Below, one piece after another: positions 47,751 through 58,230 of a DNA stretch of 64,000 nt. The stretch lies in assembly GCF_030272615.1 (NCBI RefSeq), contig NC_081409.1, forward strand, positions 245,504,502-245,568,501, written 5' to 3'. Each line of letters starts with the position of its first letter. Positions within the stretch are counted from its first letter, which is position 1. Under the pieces are notes generated by a model. It was not told where the DNA came from. It did no database searches and saw only the letters and a program-made list of their open reading frames with translations. The stretch comes from Cryptomeria japonica (Eukaryota > Streptophyta > Pinopsida > Cupressales > Cupressaceae). The position numbers were made by a program, and so were the translations under genes.

Positions 47751-48961
47751 TGTAAAGTGGAAAATCATGGAGCTTAGCAAATCCACCACGAGGAAAGGAG
47801 GATTCACTAAGCTCAATTTTCACTTGGGGGAGACTTTACATTCAAAAGAGGGGACAAATCTACTAGATCTCCAATCCTAAAATGATGCAAGGACTAAATA
47901 CTAAGTAGATTAATTGTGTTTGGAATGTCATTGACCCTCTTTTGTAAGTTGATTAATTGAATTAATATTAAGTGCTGAAAATGAAGACAAAGTATGAGAA
48001 AACAATGAGCTACAAATTCAAGATTCAGTCGTGCACTTGGATCTGAGAAGTTTGGGATGATTTAGAGTTTCTCTGTGAAATCTACCAAAAGTTGCAGGTA
48101 CCATGTGTTTGGACCAGGTCGCCGTCCTATCGGTCCTCTGAACTTTTTGCATGTTAAAAAGAGTTTTTTCATCTCTACAAATAAAGCTTAATTCCAGAAG
48201 TAGAGTTTTGCACCTACTTTTTGCATACAAAAGGAAAGGGAAATGTGCTGGGAATAGGGGCTTGCCTTTAGGTCAAATCTCAATTTTGGAATTAACCAAG
48301 TGGTTGAAATAATGTAATTGAGATGACTGAAAGTCGAAATCCTACTCTTTGAGGGGATGTTGAAATGCTTGAAAATGAAATGTTTATACCTCCTTGTGAA
48401 GTTTTGCTTGCCTCCACATGGAAGTATAATTTCATAAAGTATAATGATGATCTCCTCTTCAATGCTTGATATCTTGACTCTATTACTGCTCCAAAACTTT
48501 AAGGAAGACTAAAAATGCTCAATTGCTTTTGAATGTTTGAATGCTTGAAGACCTCTTGTTTGTGTGTGATAGATTAATAGATTCTCAAATGATAGGGTAA
48601 ATCCCTCTTATATACTTGCTTGTAGGATTAACTGATTAATTTTCTGACTTGAGTTAACATAGAGGGGATTTTCTTGCTTCAAATTTGAGATAGATCAAGG
48701 GAAGGGGTCCAAGATAGGTCCCCATTAAGGGGGACCAGGGCACCATGCCTTGGTCCTAGTGAGGACCAGGGTTCCATGCCCTGGTCTTGCCCTAATTTGG
48801 GGCAGGATCAAGGTGCAAGAAGGGTGCTTTACTGAGTTGCATGAAGTTTTTGATATGTATGAGCATAATCAAGTCTCCGATCAGGCTGAGGGGTGCAAAA
48901 ACTAAGGCGGAGACCCAAATGCAGTCAAAAATTGCAAGGGGTGCAATTTTGGGATGTTACA
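47751..48961 (-). repeat. 5' LTR of element E (1211 bp)
   Basis: On the minus strand it starts TGTAACATCC (48961) and ends CACTTTACA (47751). Near 48729-48786 it contains two tandem inverted repeats, the second perfect (GACCAGGG and CCCTGGTC around a 7 nt loop). It is about 480 bp longer than the 3' LTR because of the segment near 48190-48640. Confidence 0.9.
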
Positions 48962-48966
48962 ATTAC

Positions 48967-49107
48967 CAAGTTTTCCATTTAAATATGTTTGTTCTTCATG
49001 TATTGCTTTTAATTATTTATTTTTGTGTATTATTAAAATTCTGTACAATTGGCTCATGGTTTTCTTGATTCCATTCCATGAGGAAGAGCACATGTCTTGG
49101 GCTCATT
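48967..49107 (-). other. Old target DNA between element E and the solo LTR
   Basis: A 141 bp strip that, once the solo LTR is removed, continues the minus-strand relic on its right (ISDFIKYFHYNEPKTCALPHGM). Too short to identify. Confidence 0.4.
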
Positions 49108-49112
49108 ATTAT

Positions 49113-50527
49113 TGTAGACACCCAAATCTATCTACTTAATTAAATGAATACTTAGTATTTATTTGATTATCTAACCATTGATCAACAATTAATTAAATTA
49201 ATATTTAAATAATTCATCTTAACCCTCTTCTCCTATTACTTAAATACATTATTTTATTTATTTTATTTTATTCATAAAACCATGTTCCGACAATTAATTA
49301 AATAAATAAAGCATATTTTCTTAATTAACGCCTCTCCACATTTAAATAAATCAACAGTTATTTAAATCTCTAAAATCCTCTCTCTCACATTTAAATAAAT
49401 AAATATTTATTTAAAATCCCTAAAAACCCTCCCACTTGCATTCTCCTACAAATGCAAGTTGCATAATTTTAGTTGACATAAATAAATTTTATTTTAATTA
49501 AAATCCCCTTTTATACTCATCCACTTGCTCATTAACTTCCTTCTAGATTCTTCTAACTTTCTTCTAGACTCTTCTAACCCCTTCTAATTAGCCTAATCCC
49601 CTCCTCTAATCATTTGCACATCCCTTAAGAAAGGTCACTTCTCAAAACAACCCAAAAGTCTTCAATAACTATTAAAGGCTTTGTGTCTCCAACAAGCTAA
49701 CATCTAAAGTCTTCTAAAACCATTAAAGGCTCTTACATGACCATAAATGGTTAACTGAAACTCAACCTTTAGTTAGAGACTTTCTCTCTAACTCAACCAT
49801 CCTTTAACTCATGGGTCTCTTCAAGAATTCATTGCTTTGACCATGGTTATCCCTTTTACTCTTGCATAAGAGTTTATCCCTTGGATAATAGATTTATCCA
49901 ATAAACCAACCCACATGAGGTTACCCTCATGTCTCCTCAGGCATTAAATGCTTCTTCCCTCTCCTCTCAAGCCATCTCATGTTGACACTTGTCATCATGA
50001 GATTGGGTTGAAAGCCATCACATGGATCCTAAACCCATCAATCTTGACCATTCACAAGCTCACTCAATCTTAGCCATTCAATAAAAATTTTTCCCTATAA
50101 AAGGACCTCATTCCCCAAGCAAAAAAAGGCATTCGAGAGCATTAGAGCATTGTTATTATAGTAAAATTTACACAGACATTAGGAGCTTTCTCATAGCAAC
50201 CCTTTTACACTTGCATAGCATTTGTTTATCATCTACAACCATCTTGAATCTCAATATGGCATCCATGGATAGTGCTAAAAGTTGAGAGCTACACTCATTT
50301 GGGACTTGGAGAGGAGAGAAACAAGGGAGAAGCATCAAAAGGCATCATGGAAGCATCTTAGGGAGCTCTTCTCCTTTCTTTTGTTTTGTTAAATTTCTTT
50401 CATGCTTTTTGAAATCTCTTTTGATATGTTTGGAATGGTTTTTAGTTCTTTGTTTTGGTTTTTTGGTTGGAACTAACTTATTAACATTGAACTTTGTTTT
50501 TGCTTTGTCCCCATTTCCACGACATAA
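49113..50527 (+). mobile_element. Solo LTR of the element B family (1415 bp)
   Basis: It aligns with the element B 3' LTR along its length: TGTAGACACC start, CACTTGCATTCTCCTACAAATGC block, TATAAAAG at 50096-50103, AGTTGAGAGCTACACTCATTTG block and a CATAA end matching CATCA. The 5 bp ATTAT occurs on both sides (49108-49112 and 50528-50532). No internal element sequence is attached. Confidence 0.85.
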
Positions 50528-51317
50528 ATTATAATGAAAATATTTAATGAAATCACTAATTAAATATTCAAAGGATTTGACAAAAATATTTGGTAATAAA
50601 TAAAACCATATAAGCACATGACCACTCATATCAGGGTTTGATGGGAACACCTTGCCAAGCAATGATTCTCCATGAAAATAAGGGGGGCTCCTAACTTGGG
50701 AGTGTTGTACATATCATAATGGATTAACAATACCACCAAATTTAGTAAAATAATTTTTGACAAATGGACTTAAAGTAGGGTAATTCAAAATTTTATGTGC
50801 CAAAGGAATGTGTAGTACCAGTTTGATGAGATCATTCCTTTTAAGGTTTTATTTATAATTATTAACATATATTTCAAAATATTCTATTTCACTAATGGGG
50901 AGTGTCTTAAATATAATATTTTTGACACAACCTATATATCTATATATATGTATATTCATTTCATGTGTAACAATGAGAGATGCATTATCAACTAGCGATA
51001 CATTATCCTCATGTTATTCTTTGTCCTTATGCATGTCTAGGCCATATGTTTTTTCAATAGTATGTGTACGAGAATATGCTCTAAAAGGTAATATTCATAT
51101 ATAGGTAATCCTAAATCAATAAGTATATCATTGGTCATGGGAGAAGGTTTCCCAATATCATATGTAAGTGTAGGTGAAACATGTGAATCTACATCACTAG
51201 GCCCCTTAGAGAAAAATGGGTCAAGAGAGAAAATTGGGGAAAATACATAGATGTAAGAGAAAATTTACCGTTAATGTTAAGTAAAACATCATATGAGCCA
51301 CAATTTGTAGTTCTATC
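50528..51317 (-). pseudogene. Degenerate coding relic that hosts the solo LTR and element G
   Basis: Minus-strand frames with coherent stretches: KNIIFKTLPISEIEYFEIY, LIKLVLHIPLAHKILNYPT, FVKNYFTKFGGIVNPL, and LLGKVFPSNPDMSGHVLIWFY...FIKYFHYN, continuing across the solo LTR. Stops and frameshifts separate them. It looks like a long-dead retroelement protein, but I could not place the family. Confidence 0.4.
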
Positions 51318-52126
51318 TGTTAGGATTCCCACAGATACTGAGAGGTGGGGGTGAATCAGTATCTGATCGGTGATAAGAATTTGTTGAGTTAAAACATGCA
51401 GAACATAAAATAACAGTATACCGGTATGCAAGAATTAATGCAATAAACATAATTAGAAACATCCACATGAAAAGAACACCATAACACAAGATGTTTAACG
51501 AGGAAACCCGGTGTGGGAAAAACCTCAGTGGGATTTGTGACCCACAATATTCACTCACTAGCCAATAAGAGAATATTACTTACAATAGGGGCCTGCAGAT
51601 GCAGGAAGGCCAACTGCCTAAAGCTCACTCCTCAATGAGAAGTCACACTGACTTACGATGAGGATTATACTAATCCAATGACTTGTACTGCTTTACAATA
51701 GCATCTCCAATGCCAGATTCAGTACTAGTTCTAACTCTATTATTTACATATACCCTTGACCTATAATTCGCACATTAGGTCTGCCTAATAATTTTCTTTA
51801 TGCTTGCTACCTTACCTCTCTAAATGTCTACAATGATCTCCTTTATATACAAGAGTCATTTTACAATTTTCCAAGTCAGCTTACAATAATAAACAAAATA
51901 TTACATATCAAAAATCCTGTCGGCCTCTATGCTGGTATACATCTTTTCTTCTGTGCCGGTGCCAGTGCCGGTGTAGAGTGATCTTGTTGATGTCGGTGCA
52001 CCGTCTTGCCTGTGTAATGCTTTGTCGGTATGATGTCTTGCCGGTGCCATAGGATTGCAAGGTTGCCATCAATGACAAAACCTTCAATCACACACAATGT
52101 CTCATTGGAGTGTCCATATGCCAACA
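51318..52126 (-). repeat. 3' LTR of element G (809 bp)
   Basis: Minus strand TGTTGGCATATGG...GGAATCCTAACA, preceded by the PPT GGGGGAGAT. A TATA box (GTATATAAAG on minus) lies at 51841-51850. A dense run of GCCGGTG, GCCAGTG and GTCGGTG motifs lies at 51950-52045. Confidence 0.92.
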
Positions 52127-52367
52127 ATCTCCCCCTTTGGCATTGATGGCAACACTCATGAGAAATTTCAAAAAGTGTCCAAGATGTGTAGTCCACAAAA
52201 TTTACCAAAAATATGAAGGGCTCCCCCTGAGCATATGATTCCTGTCTTTGAACTTTCTCATCCTACTACTCCCCCTTTGGCATCAATGACAAAGGTTGTC
52301 AAGATTTTAGTAGAGTTTGTAGTTACATCTGTCCATATCCTCAACCCTGTAGTTGGGTAGTTATTAT
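52127..52367 (-). other. PPT and 3' UTR of element G
   Basis: The purine tract CCAAAGGGGGAGAT abuts the LTR. A second copy of the same tract followed by the same neighbouring word (ACTCCCCCTTTGGCATCAATG on plus, 52266-52286) lies about 140 bp upstream on the sense strand and could act as a central or auxiliary PPT. Confidence 0.7.
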
Positions 52368-55300
52368 CTAAAAAAGATCACCCAAAATTAAGTTTATACT
52401 ATCCATAAAATTTTTGCTATCTTTTATTGTTGTTTCAGTCCTCTTCACAGTACTGGTGAGATGTTGCAAATGTTTTGCCGGTGTTTTACTTCCCTGTGCT
52501 AATGCCTCTGAGATTTCCTTCTGTAGAGATGCTAAATAGTCCAATCTGGGACTCAGTTTAGATCTCAAGTGTTTTGCCTTGTTTATTATTCTCTCTTTCT
52601 CTCTTTCCTGTTTAAGCAATTCTTCCTCAAAATTTGCTAACTTATCTTCAAAAACAGATAGTGAATCCGGTGAGTTGACAAAATTGTCTGCAAGCTTGTT
52701 TATCTCATCCTGTGTCTTGCTTATTTTCTTGTCAATATCTATAGTCAAGAAGTTTGTTTTGCATGTGTCTTTATACAGATTTTTATACTCTTTCAACAAA
52801 CTACATAGTTTTGGTAGAAGTGTGTCAAAGTCTCTATTACACTTCTTTATTTCTTCATCAAAGAATTTATGTTTCTCCTTTTCTACCATGTCCTCTACTG
52901 ATTCTTCCTTTATTTTCTCAATATTTCTAGAAATGTATTTACATAATGTATCCAATTGTCCTAAAGAATATTTATTATCTATATTACAATTAGGAGCAAT
53001 TATTTTCAAAATTGGTATTGAATCATCTATTGCTTTATAAGCCCGTGAACTGCAGTTAGTTATTTTGTTAATGGATTCAAGTAATACCTCAGTCACATTA
53101 GTTGACTTGAATGTTGATGATGATCCAAGAGTTTGAGTGCCGGTGGAAATAACCATGCTTGTATTGACCTCTGGTAGGTCAGTTTGTGTTTGTATTTATT
53201 TTAGCACTGGTTTCCCTGCTTCACTGCTTACCGGTGGCACTGTTTCCTTGTGAGCCTATTTCGGAGCCTTTAGCTCTGTTGGTTTCTCTGTTTGTGCCTC
53301 AGATTCCATCTTTTTCCCTGTATACTCTGCTAGTTGCTCTATATCTCCTGTTACCAGAGGCTCTTTAGCCATATCTGACTTTTCAGTTGTATCTTTATCA
53401 ACTGTTATGTTGATCTTTTGGGTATCAACATTTACAGTGTATAGGACTTCAAGATTTGGATTGCTATCCTCTATATCCATACTTTCTGTTGCCGGTTGGT
53501 CTTCAATGGTTGTAATTTTCACAGGTGGAGGTAGGTTGTCTTTAACCTTTATGCTTGGAGTTCCACCAACTTTTCCTTTCCCTTTGTCCTTATCCTTCTG
53601 ATATACCTTAATAGGCTTAGGGTTCCTCTATTCTTCTTGTTTTTCCTTTTCAACCAAGAAGATGTCCCAACCATCTTTTGTTTCCTCTGTAACTTCAGTA
53701 ATTCTTCCTGCCATCAGTGAAATATGTCGGTGTGCAGTGGAGAAAACTGTCCAGTTTGCCTGAGCAATCAAATCATCAATTTCCTTTGGAGAGTTTACCA
53801 GATATACAACAAGTAGTTTTTCTATTTTTATTTTCTTGTCTAATTCAATTACTGCTTGCCTTCTGGCCTCAAGTCTTTTGTACAAATCATCAAGAATTTC
53901 ATTGATAACTTCCATCAAAAACTTTTTGTACATGTCCATATGCAGTATTACACTTTCCTCAACTTGCCCTTTCTCATCAGCAGACAGAGTGTAATAAATT
54001 TTCTCTATGTTTTTCAGTTTTCCTTCCTCTATGATCTCATTTAGCAATATGTCTAGAGGTGCCAAGTTAGTTTTTGCCTTTTTCTTTTTCTTAGGAGTTA
54101 GCTTCTTTTTAGGTGTGACCTTTCTAACCGGAGATCTCATAGCTTGTTGCTTCTACCTTGTCCTTCTAGGTGAAGGAGTGGTTGCCGGTGAGGGATCTCT
54201 TTTCCTAACAACTCTTTTAAAGGTTGCTGACATGTCACCTTACGAAGAAGTACCTACCGGTGATAGATGAGCTTCAAGTTGTGGGGCTGCCAACTCATCT
54301 TTTGTTATGCCGGTTTTCTTTAATACATCTTCCTTAATGGCTTTTGCTTGTTTGGATCCTTTCCTCACAAATGCCTCTACCTTCTTCACTCTTTTCTTAG
54401 ACTATATTTGGCTTTCTATGGTCTCAGCACTACCAAATACTTCTTCCTTAGGTTCTTTGGGGGCTTCCAGAAGTGCTTTAGCATAAGTTTCAACTATGTG
54501 GTCATCTGTCTCATAGCCTATTTCTGTTACCCAGATTTTCCTTGGGATGACTGCTTCCATCCATATTTCATCCTTTTTAATAACAAAGCATATGCCATCT
54601 TTGTATTTGTCTACAATTTTCTGAAATAACCTTATCCTTTTCTTCATTTTTGTCTTCAATGCTTGGAAAAAGTCATGAATGTTGTTTTCTTTGTTCTCAC
54701 CCATGGTATTAAACAGTTCTGTCAATTGCTTTCCTATCGGTATGTCATATCCTAGTTCTTTATATCCTATACCAGGAACCTATTTTGTTATGTGAAGCAT
54801 TAGGCATACTAACAAATTTCCAAATCTGAAAGTTCCTTTCTTATCCCTTTTTATCTTTCTAAGGTTGTCTATCAGTTCATCCTTTAACCATTCACAGATG
54901 TCAATTTTTGCATTATCTATTACCATATCATAAGCACTCTTAATGCATAAACTTGAAACTAAGTTAAGTCTATTAGCATGAGTGGCTTTGTAACCTAATA
55001 TCATACTTATGAATCTCACATTTGTATCCTTTACATCGTTAACCCTTAGAGATCTCTTATTGAATGTTGCACCTATTAGGTCTATGACTAAATCATTTGA
55101 AACCTTCTTGTTTTTGTCTGGCCTCTTACCGGTGGTCAGTAACCCTGTGACAATTTTTACCTCTCCCTTGGTGACCTTATGAATTGCATCTAGCCAAAAA
55201 AATTCTCCATGAACTCTGCTTAACACTATCCTAATCACATCCTTAGGAAATTTAGGGATGCTAAGGATTTCTGTGAATCCTAGGGTTTCAATAATCTTGT

Positions 55301-55568
55301 GTTCAGTTTTAACATTGTCGGTATCATCACATATCTCGGTTTTATACATGGTTTTGATTTCCTCGTCTCCTAACTCTTCAATGTTGCAGTGGATGTACAT
55401 TCTAGGGTCTTCAGCATATACAACACCTTTAGGAATTTGAGAAAATGCACCTAAGGTATCATCCTTCTTTGCTATCTTGGGGACTAACTGAAATACGGGC
55501 CTAGGTCTTTTAATTACTTCCACAATAGTAGGATTCGCTATGTATTCAATTGCAGAGGTGGATGCCAT
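52368..55568 (-). pseudogene. Orphan ORF2 of element G, 1066 codons, unknown function
   Basis: One frame from MASTSAIEYIANPTIV (55568) to SINLILGDLF (52368), with in-frame stops near 54779, 54401, about 54240, about 54155, 53627, 53254 and about 53180, and no frameshift that I can see. N-terminal domain (about residues 30-265): FQLVPKI, IEELGDEEIKTMYK, IRIVLSRVHGEFFWLDAIHK, VNDVKDTNVRFISMI, KIDICEWLKDELIDNL and FRFGNLLVCLM. Middle: DDHIVETYAKALLEAP, then a lysine-rich NLS-like run (TPKKKLTPKKKKKAK) and a helical block ending TEETKDGWDIFLV. C-terminal: charged linker and a 250-residue coiled coil (IDKKISKTQDEINKLADNF, LANFEEELLKQEREKERI). Collinear with the element A ORF2. No known domain recognised. 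Confidence 0.8.
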
Positions 55569-55907
55569 GATTAAATACCTTCTTCTGTCTTGGATGGATG
55601 AATGCTTGGAGTGTCCTTGCTTCTTGCTCGAAATGCCTTAGCTCAGAATCTTCGCACTCTCTGAAAGTTTGAAATCACAGTGAAATGAAATGGAGCCAAA
55701 ACCTTATTTTATAATTTCTTTTTGCCATCTACCACATTAATTGCATGTCGGTTAAGTATTCACTTAACATTGTTTGCTGGTAATAAGTAATTTTCAACTT
55801 CTTATCTCTAACCAAGGGAATAATAGCACATGTGTCATTAGATTGCCAAACCCTCAAGGAAATTTTCTTCAATTAGATGAAGAACTTCCTGCCGGTGGAG
55901 CATTGCT
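55569..55907 (-). other. Gag-ORF2 spacer of element G
   Basis: A 339 bp stretch holding the degenerate gag tail (repeated PTNASLAGQ/SDASLVG-type units coded by CCAGTGAAGCAT-like repeats at about 55880-55975) and a non-coding remainder. No splice site can be called safely. Confidence 0.45.
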
Positions 55908-57053
55908 CTATCCTACCAGTGAAGCATCACTCTGTCCTGCCAGTGAAGCATTTGTTGGTTCTACCAGTGGAGGAGTATTCCCAATATTTAGATAAGCTTT
56001 TCTAATCCATTGCTTTGAGAATTCTTGCTTAACCTCTTCAACCTTTTCTTTTCCTTTCAAACTAGCACTTTTGTTGTCTACCAGTGTACCTTTACTTCTA
56101 CAAAATTTAGCAATATGCCCAATCTTGTTACATGCATAACAAGTTACATTATTTTTCTGAATAGCTTTCCCATAACCTATGCTAGTTTGTGTTCTGCATT
56201 GATTAGATAAATGTCCAAATCTTCCACAAAAATAACATCTCACATTCATTCTGCAGTTTTCATAGTTATGACCAATTTTGTTGCATTTTGAACATTGACC
56301 GGTGGGTGTATTGATATTCTGATAATTCCTAGATCTACATTCATTTTCCCTATGACCATACTTATTACAGTTAAATCATTTTCCATTGAATTTATAAGCA
56401 TTAGGTGGTCTTACCGGTTTGCTGTGATCCTGAGTATTTGCAGTACCGGAGCTTTCACCAACTTCAAAGCCAATTCCAGAAGTGTCACCTTTAGGTTTTT
56501 GATTCTTCAATAAGGTACCAAGTTCTTCTGAGCTTTTCTTGAATTTTTCTTTATGTTGATTTGCAGTTTCCAATTCCCTTTCCAAGATTTCTTTTTGTCT
56601 CATCAGTTCATTTGAGTCATTCTGAGTATGCATTAGATCTGTCTTCAACATGTCATTTTCATAGCTAAGTCTTGTGTTCTCATTTGCTGCATCACTTAGT
56701 CTTCTGGTCAATTCTTCTTCGTTCTTCTTTCTATCCTCAATCTCTTTGCAAAATCTCATAGTCATATCTTGCATTTCATTTTTTGTTGTCATGATCTCTT
56801 GTTTCAGCTTGCTTATCATATCATTAAGTGATTCCTTTTCATCATTCTCATTTTCCAATTTTTCACAAAGTTCTCTTCTCTTATTTCTTGCAATAGTAAG
56901 ATTTTCTTGAAGTGCCTGAATGATATCCTGAGCTGCTCTTAAGTCATCTTCTAATTTGATATTTTTCAACGTCTCTGCATCATAGTCAGTAAGAGCTCCT
57001 TCAAGTTGCTTCATCAGATTTTCCATCTTTACCAGTTTCAAGATCTTCCTCAA
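55908..57053 (-). pseudogene. gag: gag of element G (coiled coil plus four CCHC knuckles)
   Basis: One frame from 57053 (MRKILKLVKMENL) to 55908. Residues 10-195 are a long coiled coil (LEGALTDYDAETLKNIKLED...). Zinc knuckles follow: the first has its leading Cys codon turned into TGA (56376-56378; stop-FNCNKYGHRENEC), then CSKCNKIGHNYENC, CYFCGRFGHLSNQC and CYACNKIGHIAKFC. Apart from that stop the frame is intact. No capsid-to-protease continuation exists. The N-terminal coiled coil in place of a recognisable capsid fold is unusual. Confidence 0.85.
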
Positions 57054-57083
57054 GCTGTTAGGCTTCTGAAAATAGAGGACCAG

Positions 57084-57095
57084 GCTCTGATACCA
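57084..57095 (-). other. Primer-binding site of element G (initiator tRNA-Met)
   Basis: The minus strand reads TGGTATCAGAGC two bases inside the LTR end, identical to the site of element A. Confidence 0.93.
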
Positions 57096-57097
57096 AT

Positions 57098-57906
57098 TGT
57101 TAGGATTCCCACAGATACTAAGAGGGGGGGGGTGAATTAGTATCTAACCGGTGATAAGAATTTGTTGAGTTAAAACATGCAGAACATAAATAACAGTATA
57201 CCAGTATGCAAGAATTAATGCAATAAACAGAATCAGAAACATCCACATGAAAAGAACACCATAACACAAGATGTTTAACGAGGAAACCTGGTGTGGGAAA
57301 AACCTCAGTGGGATTTGTGACCCACAATATTCACTCACTGTCCAACAAGAGAATATTAATTACAATAGGAGCCTGCACATGCAGGAAGGCCAACTGCCTA
57401 GAGCTCACTGCTCAATGAGAAGTCACACTGACTTACAATGAGGATTATACTAATCCAATGACTTGTACTACTGTACAATAGCATCTCCAATGCCAAATTC
57501 AGTATCGGTTCTAACTCTGTTCTTTACATATACCCTTGACCTAAAATTTGCACATTAGGTCTGCCTAATAATTTTCTTTATACTCGCTACCTTACCTCTC
57601 TAACTGTCTACAATGATCTCCTTTATATACAAGAGTCATTTTACAATTTGCCAAGTCGGCTTACAATAATAAACAAAATATTACATATCAAAAATCTTGT
57701 CGGCCTCTATGCTGGTATACATCTTTTCTTCTATGCCAGTGCTGGTGTCGGTGTAGAGTGATCTTGTTGATGCCGGTGCACTGTCTTGCCTATGTAATGC
57801 TTTGTCAGTATGATGTCTTGATGGTGCCATAGGATTGAAAGGTTTCCATCGATGACAAAACCTTCAATCACACACAATGTCTCATTGGAGTGTCCATATG
57901 CCAACA
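57098..57906 (-). repeat. 5' LTR of element G (809 bp)
   Basis: It has the same length and ends as the 3' LTR, with scattered substitutions of a few percent, so insertion is not recent. TATA box at 57621-57630 (minus). Confidence 0.92.
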
Positions 57907-58230
57907 AATTGGGGAAAATACATAGATGTAAGAGAAAATTTATCATTAATGTTAAGTAAAACATCATATGAGCCACAATTTGTAGTTCTATCAAGTGCAT
58001 ATATAGATGAACTACTAAGTTACTATCATATGAATTGGAGTGTAGGTGAAACATGTGAATCTACATCACTAGGCCCCTTAGAGAAAAATGGGTCAAGAGA
58101 GAAAATTGGGGAAAATACATAGATGTAAGAGAAAATTTATCATTAATGTTATGTAAAACATCATATGAGCCACAATTTGTAGTTCTATCAAGTGCATATA
58201 TAGATGAACTAGTAAGTTACTATCATATGC
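57907..58230. repeat. 197 bp tandem repeat at the right flank of element G
   Basis: The unit starting AATTGGGGAAAATACATAG occurs at 57907 and 58104 and spans through AAGTTACTATCATATG. The second copy is nearly complete. The left flank of element G (51169-51317) is another copy of the same unit, cut at position 86 of it. Confidence 0.88.

Larger units (their letters stand above)
39343..48961 (-). mobile_element. Element E: non-autonomous Ty3/gypsy element with gag-PR but no RT or integrase
   Basis: Both LTRs are present, and a perfect 5 bp duplication ATTAC flanks them (39338-39342 and 48962-48966). The minus-strand order is LTR, PBS, leader with repeats, gag, protease, proline-rich and acidic region, 3' UTR, PPT, LTR. 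RT, RNase H and integrase are absent, with only 0.8 kb between the acidic ORF and the PPT. A copia-type LTR fragment (42787-about 44801) splits gag from its zinc-box region. Confidence 0.9.
51318..57906 (-). mobile_element. Element G: full-length pol-less LTR retrotransposon, relative of element A
   Basis: Two LTRs of equal length (809 bp: 51318-52126 and 57098-57906), iMet PBS at 57084-57095, gag, a 340 bp spacer, the orphan ORF2 (55568-52368), a 3' UTR and PPT (52127-52142). No RT, RNase H, integrase or protease motif is present. There is no simple 5 bp duplication; instead identical-phase 86 bp copies of the target abut both ends. Confidence 0.92.
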
